In this document: positions 16,586 through 26,600 of the stretch, one piece after another | Numbering within the stretch: position 1 is the first letter of the stretch | Layout: every line of letters starts with the position of its first letter | DNA from: an uncultured Aquimarina sp. | Lineage (GTDB): Bacteria; Bacteroidota; Bacteroidia; Flavobacteriales; Flavobacteriaceae | Direction of reading: 5' to 3' | Length of the DNA: 64,000 bases | Assembly: GCA_947493035.1 (NCBI GenBank) | Contig: CANLOW010000008.1 | Span: 1-64,000, forward strand | The notes under the pieces: generated by a model | Told to the model about the DNA's origin: nothing | What the model saw: only the letters and a program-made list of their open reading frames with translations | Database searches by the model: none | Position numbers and translations under genes: made by a program

Positions 16586-18347
16586 GAAGAAAGAGAGTCC
16601 ATATGATTTGAGAATTTTGGGTAAACTATTAGTGTATGCTAAAGCTTACAAGTTTGTCTTTGTATTATGTACTGTAGGGGCTGTTTTTTATGCTGGTTTT
16701 GTTGTAGCGAGACCTTATTTTTTACAATATGCTATAGATAAGGGGATTTCAACAAAGGATTATGGGAATTTAAAATTATACATTTCTTTAATGCTTGTGA
16801 TGCTTATTCTTGAAGTGATCACACAGTTAACATATATCTACTTTGCAAATTGGTTGGGACTTCGAGTAGTTAAAGATATTCGTGTAAAACTATTTAAACA
16901 TATACTAGGTTTTAAAAAACAGTATTTTGATACCAATGCTATTGGTAAACTAGTCACTAGGGCTATAAATGATATGGATCGTATTGCAGATGTGTTTAGC
17001 CAGGGGTTGTTTATGATTATTGCAGACTTATTAAAGATGATCGCCATTTTTGGATTTATGCTTTATAAAAGTTGGCAATTGACGTTGATTGTTTTAGCTA
17101 TTTTACCGATCATTATTATTGCAACCCGAATTTTTCATATCAAAATGAAAGCAGCTTTTGAACAAGTGAGGGCTCAAGTTTCAAACCTTAATACATTCAT
17201 TCAAGAACATCTTTCTGGAATGAAAATTGTCCAAATGTTTGCTCAAGAAGATCGAGAGTTTGAAAAATTCAAGGCGATCAATGAAAAACATAAGGAAGGT
17301 TGGATAAAAACAGTATGGTACAATTCTATTTTCTTTCCTATAGCCGAACTCTCAGGTTCTTTAGCTTTTGGTTTTCTGGTTTGGTACGGAGGACTAAAAA
17401 CGATAGAAAGTGATGTGTTTACATTTGGTTTGGTTGTTATGTTTATCGAGTTGACTAATATGTTGTTTAGGCCATTAAGACAAATAGCAGATAAGTTTAA
17501 TACCTTACAAATGGGAATGGTAGCAGCTAAAAGAGTTTTAGCTGTTTTAGAAGAAGAAAATACGATTGAAGAAACAGTTTCTAATAGTCTGAAAGAAGTT
17601 AAAGGAGAAATAGCGTTCAAAAATGTAAAGTTTGGTTACCTGAAAGATGAATTGGTATTGAGAGATGTTTCTTTTGAGGTTAAACCAGGACAAACCATAG
17701 CTATCGTGGGAGCTACTGGTGCAGGGAAGTCTACAATTATAAGTTTATTGGGGCGTTTTTATGAGATAAATTCGGGGACTATTTCTATTGATGGTGCTGA
17801 TATTAATTCATTGTCATTAAAAGAACTACGAGGATATATTTCTATAGTGTTACAAGACGTGTTTCTTTTCGCGGATACGATTTTTAATAATATTACGCTA
17901 GGGGATGAAACCATCACTAAAGAAGAGGTTGAAAGTGCCGCTAAAAATATAGGGTTACACCAATTTATAGATAGTCTTCCGGGAGGTTACGATTATAATG
18001 TCAAAGAAAGAGGGGCAATGCTTTCATCTGGACAGCGTCAATTAATTGCTTTTCTAAGAGCATATATTGCTAAACCAAAAATTTTAGTCTTGGATGAAGC
18101 TACTTCATCTATCGATATCCATAGTGAACAATTGATACAGGAAGCCACAAATAAAATTACAGAAGGTCGAACTTCGATTGTGATTGCTCATCGTTTAGCA
18201 ACAATAAAAAAAGCAGACGTAATTTTAGTGATGGATAAAGGAGAAGTTGTAGAACAGGGGAGTCATGAAGAATTACTTCAAAAAACAAAAGGCTACTACC
18301 GAAACTTATATGAAGTGCAGTTTGGAGGAGCAGAGATCGAAAAATAG
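16578..18347 (+). CDS. ABC exporter, MsbA/lipid-type half transporter
   Basis: The 589-residue half-transporter has a membrane domain (six spans, ~25-320) fused to an ATPase domain (~345-585), the architecture of MsbA-like lipid or multidrug exporters that work as homodimers. ATPase motifs: Walker A GATGAGKST, Q-loop VLQDVFLF, Walker B ILVLDEATSSID and H-loop IVIAHRLAT. The signature reads LSSGQ rather than LSGGQ, a mild change. It overlaps truA by 8 bases. It cannot be assigned to a specific substrate from sequence; paralogues of this type are common in flavobacteria. Confidence 0.92.
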   Translation: MSKKKESPYDLRILGKLLVYAKAYKFVFVLCTVGAVFYAGFVVARPYFLQYAIDKGISTKDYGNLKLYISLMLVMLILEVITQLTYIYFANWLGLRVVKDIRVKLFKHILGFKKQYFDTNAIGKLVTRAINDMDRIADVFSQGLFMIIADLLKMIAIFGFMLYKSWQLTLIVLAILPIIIIATRIFHIKMKAAFEQVRAQVSNLNTFIQEHLSGMKIVQMFAQEDREFEKFKAINEKHKEGWIKTVWYNSIFFPIAELSGSLAFGFLVWYGGLKTIESDVFTFGLVVMFIELTNMLFRPLRQIADKFNTLQMGMVAAKRVLAVLEEENTIEETVSNSLKEVKGEIAFKNVKFGYLKDELVLRDVSFEVKPGQTIAIVGATGAGKSTIISLLGRFYEINSGTISIDGADINSLSLKELRGYISIVLQDVFLFADTIFNNITLGDETITKEEVESAAKNIGLHQFIDSLPGGYDYNVKERGAMLSSGQRQLIAFLRAYIAKPKILVLDEATSSIDIHSEQLIQEATNKITEGRTSIVIAHRLATIKKADVILVMDKGEVVEQGSHEELLQKTKGYYRNLYEVQFGGAEIEK

Positions 18348-18395
18348 AAGAGAGGTGTTTTTAAATTTGTGTTTTTAATCCTTAATCAAAAACAG

Positions 18396-18403
18396 TATAT
18401 TTG
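18396..18403 (+). promoter_or_regulatory. -7 promoter box of the metX operon
   Basis: TATATTTG matches TAnnTTTG exactly and lies 28 bases before the riboswitch P1 stem, so transcription would start just ahead of the aptamer. The -33 region is not well conserved. Confidence 0.6.
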
Positions 18404-18430
18404 CGTCCACGTTTATTTAACATGTTGTTT

Positions 18431-18542
18431 GTTATCAAGAAAGGTTTAGGGAGTAGAACCAATAAGACCTTAGCAACCCTCTAATTTTAGTGATAAAATA
18501 GAGAAGGTGCTACATTCTACCACATTAATGTGGATAGATAAC
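18431..18542 (+). promoter_or_regulatory. SAM riboswitch (SAM-I family)
   Basis: The segment shows the S-box core: P1 strands GTTATC (18431-18436) and GATAAC (18537-18542), the AAGAAAGG...AGGGAG region, the GACCTTAGCAACCC segment and the AAGGTGCTACATTC segment. SAM binding should lower expression of metX and the genes behind it. A perfect 7-bp ATTTCTT/AAGAAAT hairpin and a TCGTG/CACGA hairpin lie between the aptamer and the start codon and may form the expression platform; no T-run terminator is visible, so control may be at translation. Confidence 0.92.
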
Positions 18543-18622
18543 GAAAAGATTTCTTTTTGAAGAAATTGACTTCTCTCGTGTTGCACGATTCTTGATACAA
18601 ACACTTAACGTAAAAAAGAATT

Positions 18623-19606
18623 GTGAGTTCAGTTTTATCATACATACCAATTGACAACTATACTACATTTGCTGGCGAAACGGTGAGTGTGCAGTTATCT
18701 TACCAAGTATTTGGGCCAGCATTAGGGACGGCACCTGTTGTGTTGATTACTCATGCCTTAACTGGAAATTCGCAAGTAAGTGGAGATCAGGGATGGTGGA
18801 AAAGTCTAGTCGATCAAGGTAAGGTGGTAGATACAGACCGATATACCGTAGTAGCATTCAATATACCTGGTAATGGGTTCGATGGAAAACCAGAAAATCT
18901 TTTTGAGAATTATCGAATATTTACAGCAAAGGATATCGCTAGACTTATCGGTTTAGGGTTAGATGCTTTGAAAGTAGATAAATTGTATGCTAACGTTGGT
19001 GGTTCGCTTGGTGGTGGTATAGCATGGGAGTTATCTGTGTTACGTCCTAATTTAGCAAAACACTTAGTAGTAGTAGCAACAGATTGGAAAGCTACGGATT
19101 GGGTAATTGCAAATACATTAATTCAAGAAAATATACTGTTGAATTCTTGCAATGCTTTACATGATGCTCGAATGCATGCCATGTTGATGTATCGAACACC
19201 CGAGTCTTTTACGATGAAGTTCAATAGAACGATGAATGAAAGTCTAGGAATGTTCAATATTGTTAGTTGGCTTAATTATCACGGTAAAAAGTTAGGAGAG
19301 CGTTTTACATTAAGTGCGTATAAGCAGCTCAACTATATTTTAAGTACCATTGATATTTCTAAAGGATTCTCTAATTTTAAAGAAGCCATATATGCCGTTT
19401 CTGCTGACATTCACGTTGTGTCGGTAGATTCTGATGCACTATTTACTTTAAAAGAAGATAAGGAAACAGTAAGACAGTTAAGGGAGATTCGTCAACGGTC
19501 AGGGCAAAAAGTAACGCATCAAGTCATCAGATCGATACATGGTCATGATGCCTTTTTAATAGAATACGATCAGTTGGATAACTTTTTGTATCCAATTTTT
19601 GAATAG
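18623..19606 (+). CDS. metX: homoserine O-acetyltransferase-like alpha/beta hydrolase (MetX)
   Basis: MetX activates homoserine by O-acylation, the first committed step to methionine. The 327-residue protein has the alpha/beta-hydrolase nucleophile Ser128 in GGSLGGG, an Asp271 in VDSDALF and His308 in GHDAFL, which together form the MetX catalytic triad. The N-terminal THALTGNSQ and GWW stretch are also family marks. The start is GTG at 18623, the only start in frame after the riboswitch. The SAM riboswitch upstream supports a methionine role. Whether the donor is acetyl-CoA or succinyl-CoA cannot be decided from sequence. Confidence 0.9.
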   Translation: MSSVLSYIPIDNYTTFAGETVSVQLSYQVFGPALGTAPVVLITHALTGNSQVSGDQGWWKSLVDQGKVVDTDRYTVVAFNIPGNGFDGKPENLFENYRIFTAKDIARLIGLGLDALKVDKLYANVGGSLGGGIAWELSVLRPNLAKHLVVVATDWKATDWVIANTLIQENILLNSCNALHDARMHAMLMYRTPESFTMKFNRTMNESLGMFNIVSWLNYHGKKLGERFTLSAYKQLNYILSTIDISKGFSNFKEAIYAVSADIHVVSVDSDALFTLKEDKETVRQLREIRQRSGQKVTHQVIRSIHGHDAFLIEYDQLDNFLYPIFE

Positions 19607-19673
19607 CAAGCAGATTTTGCTTTTGTAAGCTTGGGCTTTATGGACCTATAGCAATGAATAAGTAAATTAAAAA

Positions 19674-19722
19674 AGCCTACAGCCTATAGCTTAAAGCCTA
19701 TAGCGCGAGGCAATAAGCCGAG
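19674..19722. repeat. degenerate heptanucleotide array (AGCCTAT-like, 7 units)
   Basis: Read in steps of seven: AGCCTAC, AGCCTAT, AGCTTAA, AGCCTAT, AGCGCGA, GGCAATA, AGCCGAG. Two units are identical and most others keep AGC at the start. It lies between metX and osmC, ending 6 bases before the osmC start codon, so it is inside the operon mRNA. Confidence 0.65.
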
Positions 19723-19728
19723 CATAAA

Positions 19729-20163
19729 ATGAAAGTAACATTAAACCGAGTAAATGAAAAATTCCACTTTCAAGTAAAAAATGATCGTGGGTATGTAGTA
19801 GATTTAGATAAAAGAGCAGTTCAAGGAGGAGATGATCTTGGAGCTAGCCCTATGGAATTGTTGTTAATGGGGGTTGCTGGTTGTAGTGGAATTGACTTGA
19901 TTGGAATTCTACAGAAACAGCGTCAGGAAATTGAAACTTATGAAATGGAAGTCGAAGGAGAGCGTACTCCAATGGGAGAAGCAAAACCTTTTACAAAAAT
20001 TCATGCTACTATATTTATTACAGGAAAAGTAGCACCTAAAAAAGCATTAAAAGCGGCAGTGTTGTCTTTTGAAAAATATTGCTCAGTGTCAAAAACCTTA
20101 GAGCCTACAGCTACGGTAACATATAGTGTTGTGGTTAATGGAGAAAAAGTAGAAGATGAATAA
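19729..20163 (+). CDS. OsmC/Ohr family peroxidase-like protein
   Basis: OsmC-type proteins are small thiol peroxidases for organic hydroperoxides. The 144-residue protein has the family's two conserved cysteines: Cys52 in AGCSGIDL and Cys118 in EKYCSVSKTL, with Glu43 near the first. No export signal, so cytoplasmic. It sits between metX and a trans-sulfuration enzyme and overlaps the latter by 8 bases, so it belongs to the SAM-riboswitch operon. A role linked to sulfur metabolism is an inference from this placement. It has the usual length. Confidence 0.9.
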   Translation: MKVTLNRVNEKFHFQVKNDRGYVVDLDKRAVQGGDDLGASPMELLLMGVAGCSGIDLIGILQKQRQEIETYEMEVEGERTPMGEAKPFTKIHATIFITGKVAPKKALKAAVLSFEKYCSVSKTLEPTATVTYSVVVNGEKVEDE

Positions 20164-21325
20164 GCATTTTGAAACTATAGCTGTTCGAGATCAAATCGAA
20201 CGTACCGGGAATAAGGAGCATTCCGTACCGTTATACTTGACATCGGGTTTTGTTTTTGACGATGCTGAAGAAATGAGAGCTTCTTTTGCAGAAGAAAAGC
20301 AACGAGATTTATATAGCCGTTATAGCAATCCTAATACGAACGAGTTTATAAGTAAGATTTGTAAGCTAGAAGGAGCTGAAGCAGGTTTTGCATTTGCGTC
20401 AGGTATGGCAGCAGTGTATTCCACTTTTGCAGCTTTATTAAGCTCAGGAGATCATATTGTTTCAGCACGTTCGGTTTTTGGAGCTACGCATGGGTTGTTT
20501 ACGAAGTACTTTCCGAAATGGAATATCGAAACGAGTTATTTCGGGGTAGATGATGTGGAGGTTGTTGAAAGTTTGATTCAACCCAATACTAAATTTATCT
20601 ATTGTGAAACTCCAACCAATCCTGGGGTCGATGTATTGGATATGGAATATTTGAGTGATATTGCTAAAAAGCATAATATTCTGCTAATAGTAGATAATTG
20701 CTTTGCTACTCCGTATTTGCAGAATCCAATTAAATTCGGAGCTGATTTAGTGATCCATTCGGCTACAAAATTAATAGATGGTCAAGGTCGTGTTTTAGGT
20801 GGTGTTACAGTTGGTAGTGAAGCGTTAATTAGAGAGGTTTATTTATTTTCTCGATTGACAGGGCCGAGTATGTCTCCTTTTAATGCATGGGTATTATCTA
20901 AAAGCTTAGAAACTTTAGCTGTTCGAGCGGACAAACAATGTGATAATGCATTAAAATTAGCCGAATATTTGGAAAAGCACCCGAAGATAAAAAGGGTGAA
21001 ATACCCTTTTCTAAAGTCACATCCGAAATATGATATTGCTAAAAAACAGATGCGATTAGGAGGTACTATTGTTGCTTTTGAAGTAGAAGGAGGTGTTGAA
21101 GGAGGTAAAACTTTTTTCGATAATATCGAAATGTGTTCTTTGTCAGCTAACTTAGGAGATTCAAGAACAATTGTTACACATCCAGCATCTACAACTCATG
21201 CCAAATTGGCAGATGAAGATAAGTTGGCTGTAGGGATAACACCTGGTACTGTAAGGTGTTCTCTTGGGTTAGAACATATCGAGGATATAATAAACGATAT
21301 TGAACAGGCTCTAGATAAGATTTAA
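20156..21325 (+). CDS. PLP-dependent trans-sulfuration enzyme (O-acyl-homoserine sulfhydrylase type)
   Basis: The enzyme has 389 residues and the Cys/Met metabolism PLP fold. Lys205 in HSATKLIDG should hold the cofactor; YSRYSNPN (53-60) and the ASGMAA stretch (81-86) are cofactor-binding motifs, and Asp180 in IVDN binds the pyridine nitrogen. The HSATK(Y/L)IDGQGRVLGG pattern is typical of O-succinylhomoserine sulfhydrylases (MetZ type), but O-acetylhomoserine use is equally possible given the MetX partner. Together with metX it would turn acylated homoserine and sulfide into homocysteine. It overlaps osmC by 8 bases and ends at a strong terminator. Confidence 0.92.
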   Translation: MNKHFETIAVRDQIERTGNKEHSVPLYLTSGFVFDDAEEMRASFAEEKQRDLYSRYSNPNTNEFISKICKLEGAEAGFAFASGMAAVYSTFAALLSSGDHIVSARSVFGATHGLFTKYFPKWNIETSYFGVDDVEVVESLIQPNTKFIYCETPTNPGVDVLDMEYLSDIAKKHNILLIVDNCFATPYLQNPIKFGADLVIHSATKLIDGQGRVLGGVTVGSEALIREVYLFSRLTGPSMSPFNAWVLSKSLETLAVRADKQCDNALKLAEYLEKHPKIKRVKYPFLKSHPKYDIAKKQMRLGGTIVAFEVEGGVEGGKTFFDNIEMCSLSANLGDSRTIVTHPASTTHAKLADEDKLAVGITPGTVRCSLGLEHIEDIINDIEQALDKI

Positions 21326-21346
21326 AATAAGAAAACAAAAGATATT

Positions 21347-21381
21347 AAAAATCGACATTTCTATGGATGTCGATTTTTTTT
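21347..21381 (+). terminator. terminator of the metX operon
   Basis: The hairpin AAATCGACAT / ATGTCGATTT with an 8-nt loop is followed by eight Ts. It begins 22 bases past the stop codon of the trans-sulfuration gene. Confidence 0.9.
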
Positions 21382-21458
21382 GTGATTAATCGTAATGGGT
21401 TAGGTGGGGTTTATGTATTGTTTAACGTTTAAACTACAGGAAACAAAACATAGAAATT

Positions 21459-22481
21459 ATGAAAAAAATGATATTAAAATTATTACCACTTATTGTGATA
21501 TCAATACTTGGAGTATCGTGTGAAGAAAATAACGAAGTAGAGGGGAATGTTGAGTGTAATTTTGAATTAGACTTTACTATGACTACACCCGAAGATGCTT
21601 TCGGAATTATAGAATTAAAGGCGTCATCCAGCATAGAGAATGCTAATTATATTTGGTTAGCGGATGGTGAAGTCATAGAAACAAATGAACAAGATTTAGG
21701 GACATTAACTTGGAGTGTTAGTGAAAATGCTGATGAGTTTTGTGTAAAACTTATTACTGATGATTGTGAAGAAGGGAAAATGGTTTGTAAGCCTAATACT
21801 TATAAGTTTTCAGAAGGAGATGATGATGAAAAAGAAGAGGTAGAGGAAATTGAAGAAGAAAAAGGTAATGGTTGTGGGTTGAATTTAGAATTTACTTATG
21901 AAAGAATATCAAGAAATGCCATAGAGGTTTTTGCAGCTGAGGATATTGATTTCCCTGTTTATGTATGGAAAATTAATGGAGCTTATGTGGAAACGAAGGC
22001 TAAAAATTTAGAGATAGCATTAACTAAGGAGGTCAACGAAATATGTTTATTTCAAGAAACTCCAGATTGCCCGAAAGGAGAAATGATCTGTAAAACAATT
22101 GAAGCGGATATTAATGATAATGAGAGTAACTGTTCCCTAGATGTAGATCTTGATATAGAAATAGAAAAAGGGTTAGATATCAATGTTATTTGCGATTTCC
22201 TTTCTTTTGATCAGGGAGTTGAGTATTTGTGGAGTGTTAATGGAAAGGCTTTTTCTTCTGAAGATAGTAATATTTTGTCTTGGGGTCCAGAATTAGGAAC
22301 AACAGAATTTTGTGTTACCGTATATACTACTGAATGCGCTAAAGGAGAAGAGCATTGTGTTACTTTTCTTTTAACAGAAGAATTGCTAGAAAAAGCTAAC
22401 GGTTTTAAAGATGATATAGCTCCTATTGTAAATGTAATAGAGATAGGAGATGATGAATTTTCTATATCAATAAGTGAATAA
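21459..22481 (+). CDS. lipoprotein with three repeated Cys-rich PKD-like domains
   Basis: The 340-residue protein has a lipoprotein signal (MKKMILKLLPLIVISILGVSC), then three homologous segments (~31-115, ~137-220, ~225-305) with a low-complexity acidic linker ([12 protein letters not shown]) after the first. Each segment starts with Cys, has an (I/L/V)W...G/NG strand, then FCV or ICL, then a D/EC..G.x.xC motif, so there are four cysteines per repeat that could form two disulfides. It resembles PKD-like adhesion or spacer domains, but I cannot name a family. It is flanked by terminators, so it is a single-gene unit. Probably surface-exposed. Confidence 0.75.
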   Translation: MKKMILKLLPLIVISILGVSCEENNEVEGNVECNFELDFTMTTPEDAFGIIELKASSSIENANYIWLADGEVIETNEQDLGTLTWSVSENADEFCVKLITDDCEEGKMVCKPNTYKFSEGDDDEKEEVEEIEEEKGNGCGLNLEFTYERISRNAIEVFAAEDIDFPVYVWKINGAYVETKAKNLEIALTKEVNEICLFQETPDCPKGEMICKTIEADINDNESNCSLDVDLDIEIEKGLDINVICDFLSFDQGVEYLWSVNGKAFSSEDSNILSWGPELGTTEFCVTVYTTECAKGEEHCVTFLLTEELLEKANGFKDDIAPIVNVIEIGDDEFSISISE

Positions 22482-22509
22482 AGCTTTTTGATTAGTTATG
22501 TTGTTGTTA

Positions 22510-22540
22510 GGCCGCCCTTGTTGGGTGGCTTTCTTTTTGC
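22510..22540 (+). terminator. terminator after the triple-repeat lipoprotein
   Basis: GCCGCCC pairs with GGGTGGC (one G-U pair) around TTGTT and is followed by TTTCTTTTT. It lies between the lipoprotein and rlmN. Confidence 0.8.
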
Positions 22541-22541
22541 T

Positions 22542-22549
22542 TAAATTTG
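22542..22549 (+). promoter_or_regulatory. -7 promoter box of rlmN
   Basis: TAAATTTG fits TAnnTTTG, immediately after the preceding terminator and 17 bases before the ATG, leaving a short leader. Confidence 0.5.
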
Positions 22550-22566
22550 TGGTCAGATAAAGAAGC

Positions 22567-23604
22567 ATGAGCAAGAAGAAGGATATAAGAGCATTGACAA
22601 AAGAACAGTTACGTGATTTTTTTGTAGACCAAGGTGATAAAGCCTTCCGGGGAAATCAAGTCTATGAATGGTTATGGCAAAAAGGAGCTCATGGTTTCGA
22701 TGCAATGACCAACCTTTCTAAAGCAACTCGTGCGTTATTAGAAGAGCATTTTGTAATAAATCATATTCGTGTAGATCAAATGCAACGAAGTAGTGATGGT
22801 ACCATAAAAAATGCGGTGCGTTTGCATGACGGTTTAATCGTCGAATCGGTTTTAATTCCTACAGCAACTCGAACTACAGCTTGTGTTTCCTCACAAGTAG
22901 GTTGTAGTTTAGATTGTAAATTTTGTGCAACTGCACGATTAAAAAGAATGCGTAATCTAAACGCTGACGAAATTTATGATCAAGTAGTGGCTATTGATAA
23001 TGAAAGTAGACTATATCACGGGCACCCTCTTAGTAATATCGTATTTATGGGGATGGGAGAGCCTTTGATGAACTATAATAATGTTATTAAATCGATAGAT
23101 AAAATAACCTCCGAAGAAGGTTTAGGGATGTCTCCAAGGCGAATTACGGTATCTACTTCGGGAGTTCCGAAAATTATAAAGAAAATGGCTGATGATGAGG
23201 TGCGTTTCCATTTGGCAGTATCCTTACATTCAGCGATTGATGAAGTTCGTACACGTATTATGCCATTTAATGAGACATTTCCATTAAAAGATTTACGTGA
23301 GGCCCTGGAGTATTGGTATGAAAAGACAGAACGTCGTATTACATACGAATATGTGGTGTGGGATGGGATTAATGATGCTAAAAAAGATATTGATGCTCTA
23401 GTAAGATTTTGTTCTTATGTGCCTTGTAAGGTGAATTTAATTGAATACAATCCTATTGATGATGGTGAATTTCAACAAGCTTCTAAAAAAGCATTAGATG
23501 CATATATTTCAGCTTTAGAAAAAAGGAATATAGTGGTTAATGTAAGAAGAAGTAGAGGTAAAGATATTGATGCTGCATGTGGGCAATTAGCAAATAAATC
23601 TTAA
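22567..23604 (+). CDS. rlmN: 23S rRNA (adenine2503-C2)/tRNA methyltransferase RlmN
   Basis: RlmN is a radical-SAM enzyme that methylates A2503 of 23S rRNA and A37 of some tRNAs. At 345 residues it has normal length. The 4Fe-4S cysteines are Cys113, Cys117 and Cys120 (CSLDCKFC), and the catalytic methyl-carrying Cys near the end is Cys338 in AACGQL. The N-terminal accessory domain (QVYEWLWQKG) is present, with GMGEPLMNY in the middle. It has its own promoter and a terminator hairpin. A normal core gene. Confidence 0.97.
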   Translation: MSKKKDIRALTKEQLRDFFVDQGDKAFRGNQVYEWLWQKGAHGFDAMTNLSKATRALLEEHFVINHIRVDQMQRSSDGTIKNAVRLHDGLIVESVLIPTATRTTACVSSQVGCSLDCKFCATARLKRMRNLNADEIYDQVVAIDNESRLYHGHPLSNIVFMGMGEPLMNYNNVIKSIDKITSEEGLGMSPRRITVSTSGVPKIIKKMADDEVRFHLAVSLHSAIDEVRTRIMPFNETFPLKDLREALEYWYEKTERRITYEYVVWDGINDAKKDIDALVRFCSYVPCKVNLIEYNPIDDGEFQQASKKALDAYISALEKRNIVVNVRRSRGKDIDAACGQLANKS

Positions 23605-23607
23605 AAT

Positions 23608-23645
23608 AAAACCTAGCTCTACATAATAGAAGAGCTAGGTTTTAA
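23608..23645. terminator. terminator between rlmN and the glycosidase gene
   Basis: A 12-bp stem, AAACCTAGCTCT with AGAGCTAGGTTT, is symmetrical enough to serve both convergent genes. Confidence 0.8.
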
Positions 23646-23673
23646 AAATTTAAAATAGTAAGGGAAAGCAAAG

Positions 23674-26600
23674 CTATTCCTTAATTATCTTTCTAATTAG
23701 AGTGCCCGATTGTCCGGTACTACGGTCAGTGATCGTACATTCTAAAAAATAAACACTGGGGGGAAGATCAGTAATATTTATTTGGTTGTTGTCAATGGTA
23801 ACTAGCCTAGATAGTTTTCCGCTGAGGTCATAAATAGTGACTTGATCTACGGAATATTGATTCTCTATTTGTAGAAACATATCTCCAGCAGTTGGATTAG
23901 GGTATGCGGCTAAATCGATATTTGAAATAGAATTAATATCTGAGATGTTTAAAGAAGTCATTTCAATTTCTAGTCGAGGTCCAGTAGTTGAGGTGTTTTC
24001 ATCAGAAGCAAAGGCAATATCGTTAGATCCTTCCGTTTGTTTTATTAGTATTGTAGTCGAATCTCCTGTGAGATCTAAATTTAATAACGAAACTTCTATA
24101 GGATCACCAATAGTATAAGTTCCACTAAATTCTCCAACTTCATTTGCTTCTATTGGTAAATTGGTTTCTGTTAAATTAGTTTCGGTCCAGTTTGTATTGT
24201 TGGTTTGGTATACTTTAAAAGTTCCTCCACCATTATCGCCAAAAACATTTAATTTTAAAGTAGCGTTTGCAGAAGAGGAATAATCTGAAGTATCAAACTT
24301 TAAATATCCAGTTCTTTTACTGTTTTCAATTCTTAATAAATCATTGTTTAAAGAATTGTTATTGTCTCTATAGGCATCATCAGTAGGAGATATTATAGAG
24401 TTTTCATTTGTGGGAGGAGTTTCAGGATCCGTATCACAATCAGCGACCATAACATTAGGACCTAATTGACTTGGTTTTGTGTAAGTTTGAGATAAAACAA
24501 ATTTATCCATTTCAAATCCATCTTCTCTCATAGAAAAAGAAATAATATGTTCTCCCGCATTAGGAACATCTAGGTAAATTAATTCAGGTACGCCACAATG
24601 AACAGCTTGAGTACGTTGTTTGCTGTCCCATGCCCATTCGTTTTTGTTACCACACCATTGCATACGTTGTCCCGAAGCTGGCCAAGTGCCGTCAATACCT
24701 ACGTGTACTCCGTTGTCTTCCGGGCCTGTAGAATACGCACGTACCCAAACAAAATACTTTCCGGGAGTGCTAAAATTAACTTTATAATCGATGATAGCCG
24801 CCTGTCCTGGGGTGTTTGTGAAATTTTCTCCACCTATTAAAGGATCATCGTGGGTAACTCTTGTGTCGGGCAAGATTTCGATATAAGCATTATTACTGGC
24901 AGTACTAAAATGCTTGTCATCAGGATCAGGTGTTGGAGTTCCGGAAGAAGAATTGTTAATCACAAACCATTCTCTTTTAGAGGTTTTAGATTGATAAAAG
25001 AAGCTCTCTGCTTCTATAGCCACGACTCCGTTTTGCTCGATAAAAATAGTTTCATCACATTCTTCAGGATTATTTGGGGTATCGTCACTGTTGTCACTTG
25101 TTTTCTTTACATATGCGACCCAATCACTATCGGTATTCGAAGGAGGGTTTCCTATAGAAGTTGTTGTGTTAGTATTTATGGTTATACCAGAAATAAGATC
25201 ACCTCCATTTCTTGGGTTAAACCATTGTACTTGAAAGCTTCCGTTTGTGTTGTTAAGGTCAAGATCAGTAGTACCTCCATTTGGTAGATAAATAACATAT
25301 TCGTCACCTAATTTAGCAAGGCAACGATTATTGTTACCCGTAATTAGATTGTTATTGTTTTCCATTTCCCAAAAAGGAATACTGTTATTTTCGAAAAAGT
25401 CGACGATAGCATATTTACACCATGCGTGAAGTTGATCAAATCGTGCCATGTTTTCAGTTCTGAAATCTCCATTGGCACCTCCGTACCACATAACACCTGC
25501 ACCTCCAGCGATTAAATTTCCCCATAAAACAAATTTTCTAGCTTGATCACTAACTGCTCCATTCGAAGGGTCTTGTGTGTTGAATAATCCTCTATTTGCA
25601 GTTGCTTGTTCATCAGAAGTAACTACCCAAGGAGTATTGTTTGCTTTAGATTTATTAATTAAATCTAGGGTTAGTGAAAATACTTCTGTATAATTATCAC
25701 CATGTTCATTCTGCATAGAAGCTCCAGTTAATTTGGCATCTATTTCCAATAAATCATCATAGAGTTTTTTGGCACTGGCTTCAGGACGTGTATGGATTAC
25801 CCTGTGATTTTGCCAAGGGTCTAGCTGTGCTAGTATGTTAACTTTAGTATTAACACCACCGCTAATATTTCCAGAAAAGCGCGCTCCATATTCTTCTGCA
25901 ATATTCCATTCTACTCCTAGGTGATGCCCGAAACGAGCCACCATTTCTCTGTAATAAATTTTAATTTCATTGGTATTCAGGTTGTTCCAGTTTTCAGCTT
26001 CAGCTAATTTGAAATGAAGTAATAACCCTTTTTGTTCGGCATGGTTTAAAACAATTTCCCATTGTTCCATCTTAGATACATCGTATTCAAATTTTTTGTT
26101 TGGTGCTGTCCAAGGATATACATTGACGTCATCACCTCCATATAATGACATGGACATAGAGTTAACTTGTGCTTTGTTAGTTAAGTAGTTAATAGCACCT
26201 ATTATGTTTTGTCCTTTATTTGTTTTCCATGTCGGGTTATTTGTATTGAAGTCATTAGCATGAGCTGTGTATTTGTGGTCAAAACACTTATTTCCGCAGT
26301 CGTTGAAATTAGTATCTCGGTCAAAATCTTCGTAACTCAAGAAGTTTTCAGGAGAATCAGGACCGAATTTTAATAAATATTTTCCTGTTTCACTATATTG
26401 TAAATATCTACGGCTGTTGTCACTTCCTGAAGTAGCATAACGAATTCTACCAAGTGCTCTAAGATCCGGTTGAGTCTTATCAGATGCAATGATATTTAAA
26501 TTTCCATTTAAAGTGGTAGTCGGTTCGGGTAAGTCATTTATATTTTTTAAAGCTACATCTGTTCCTTCATAATATAATAGTGTATAGCTCCAATCGCCAA

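Noticed and set aside
16838-17620. Minus-strand ORFs inside the ABC exporter gene
   Set aside because: Antisense shadows of a well-supported transporter; no promoter or motif.
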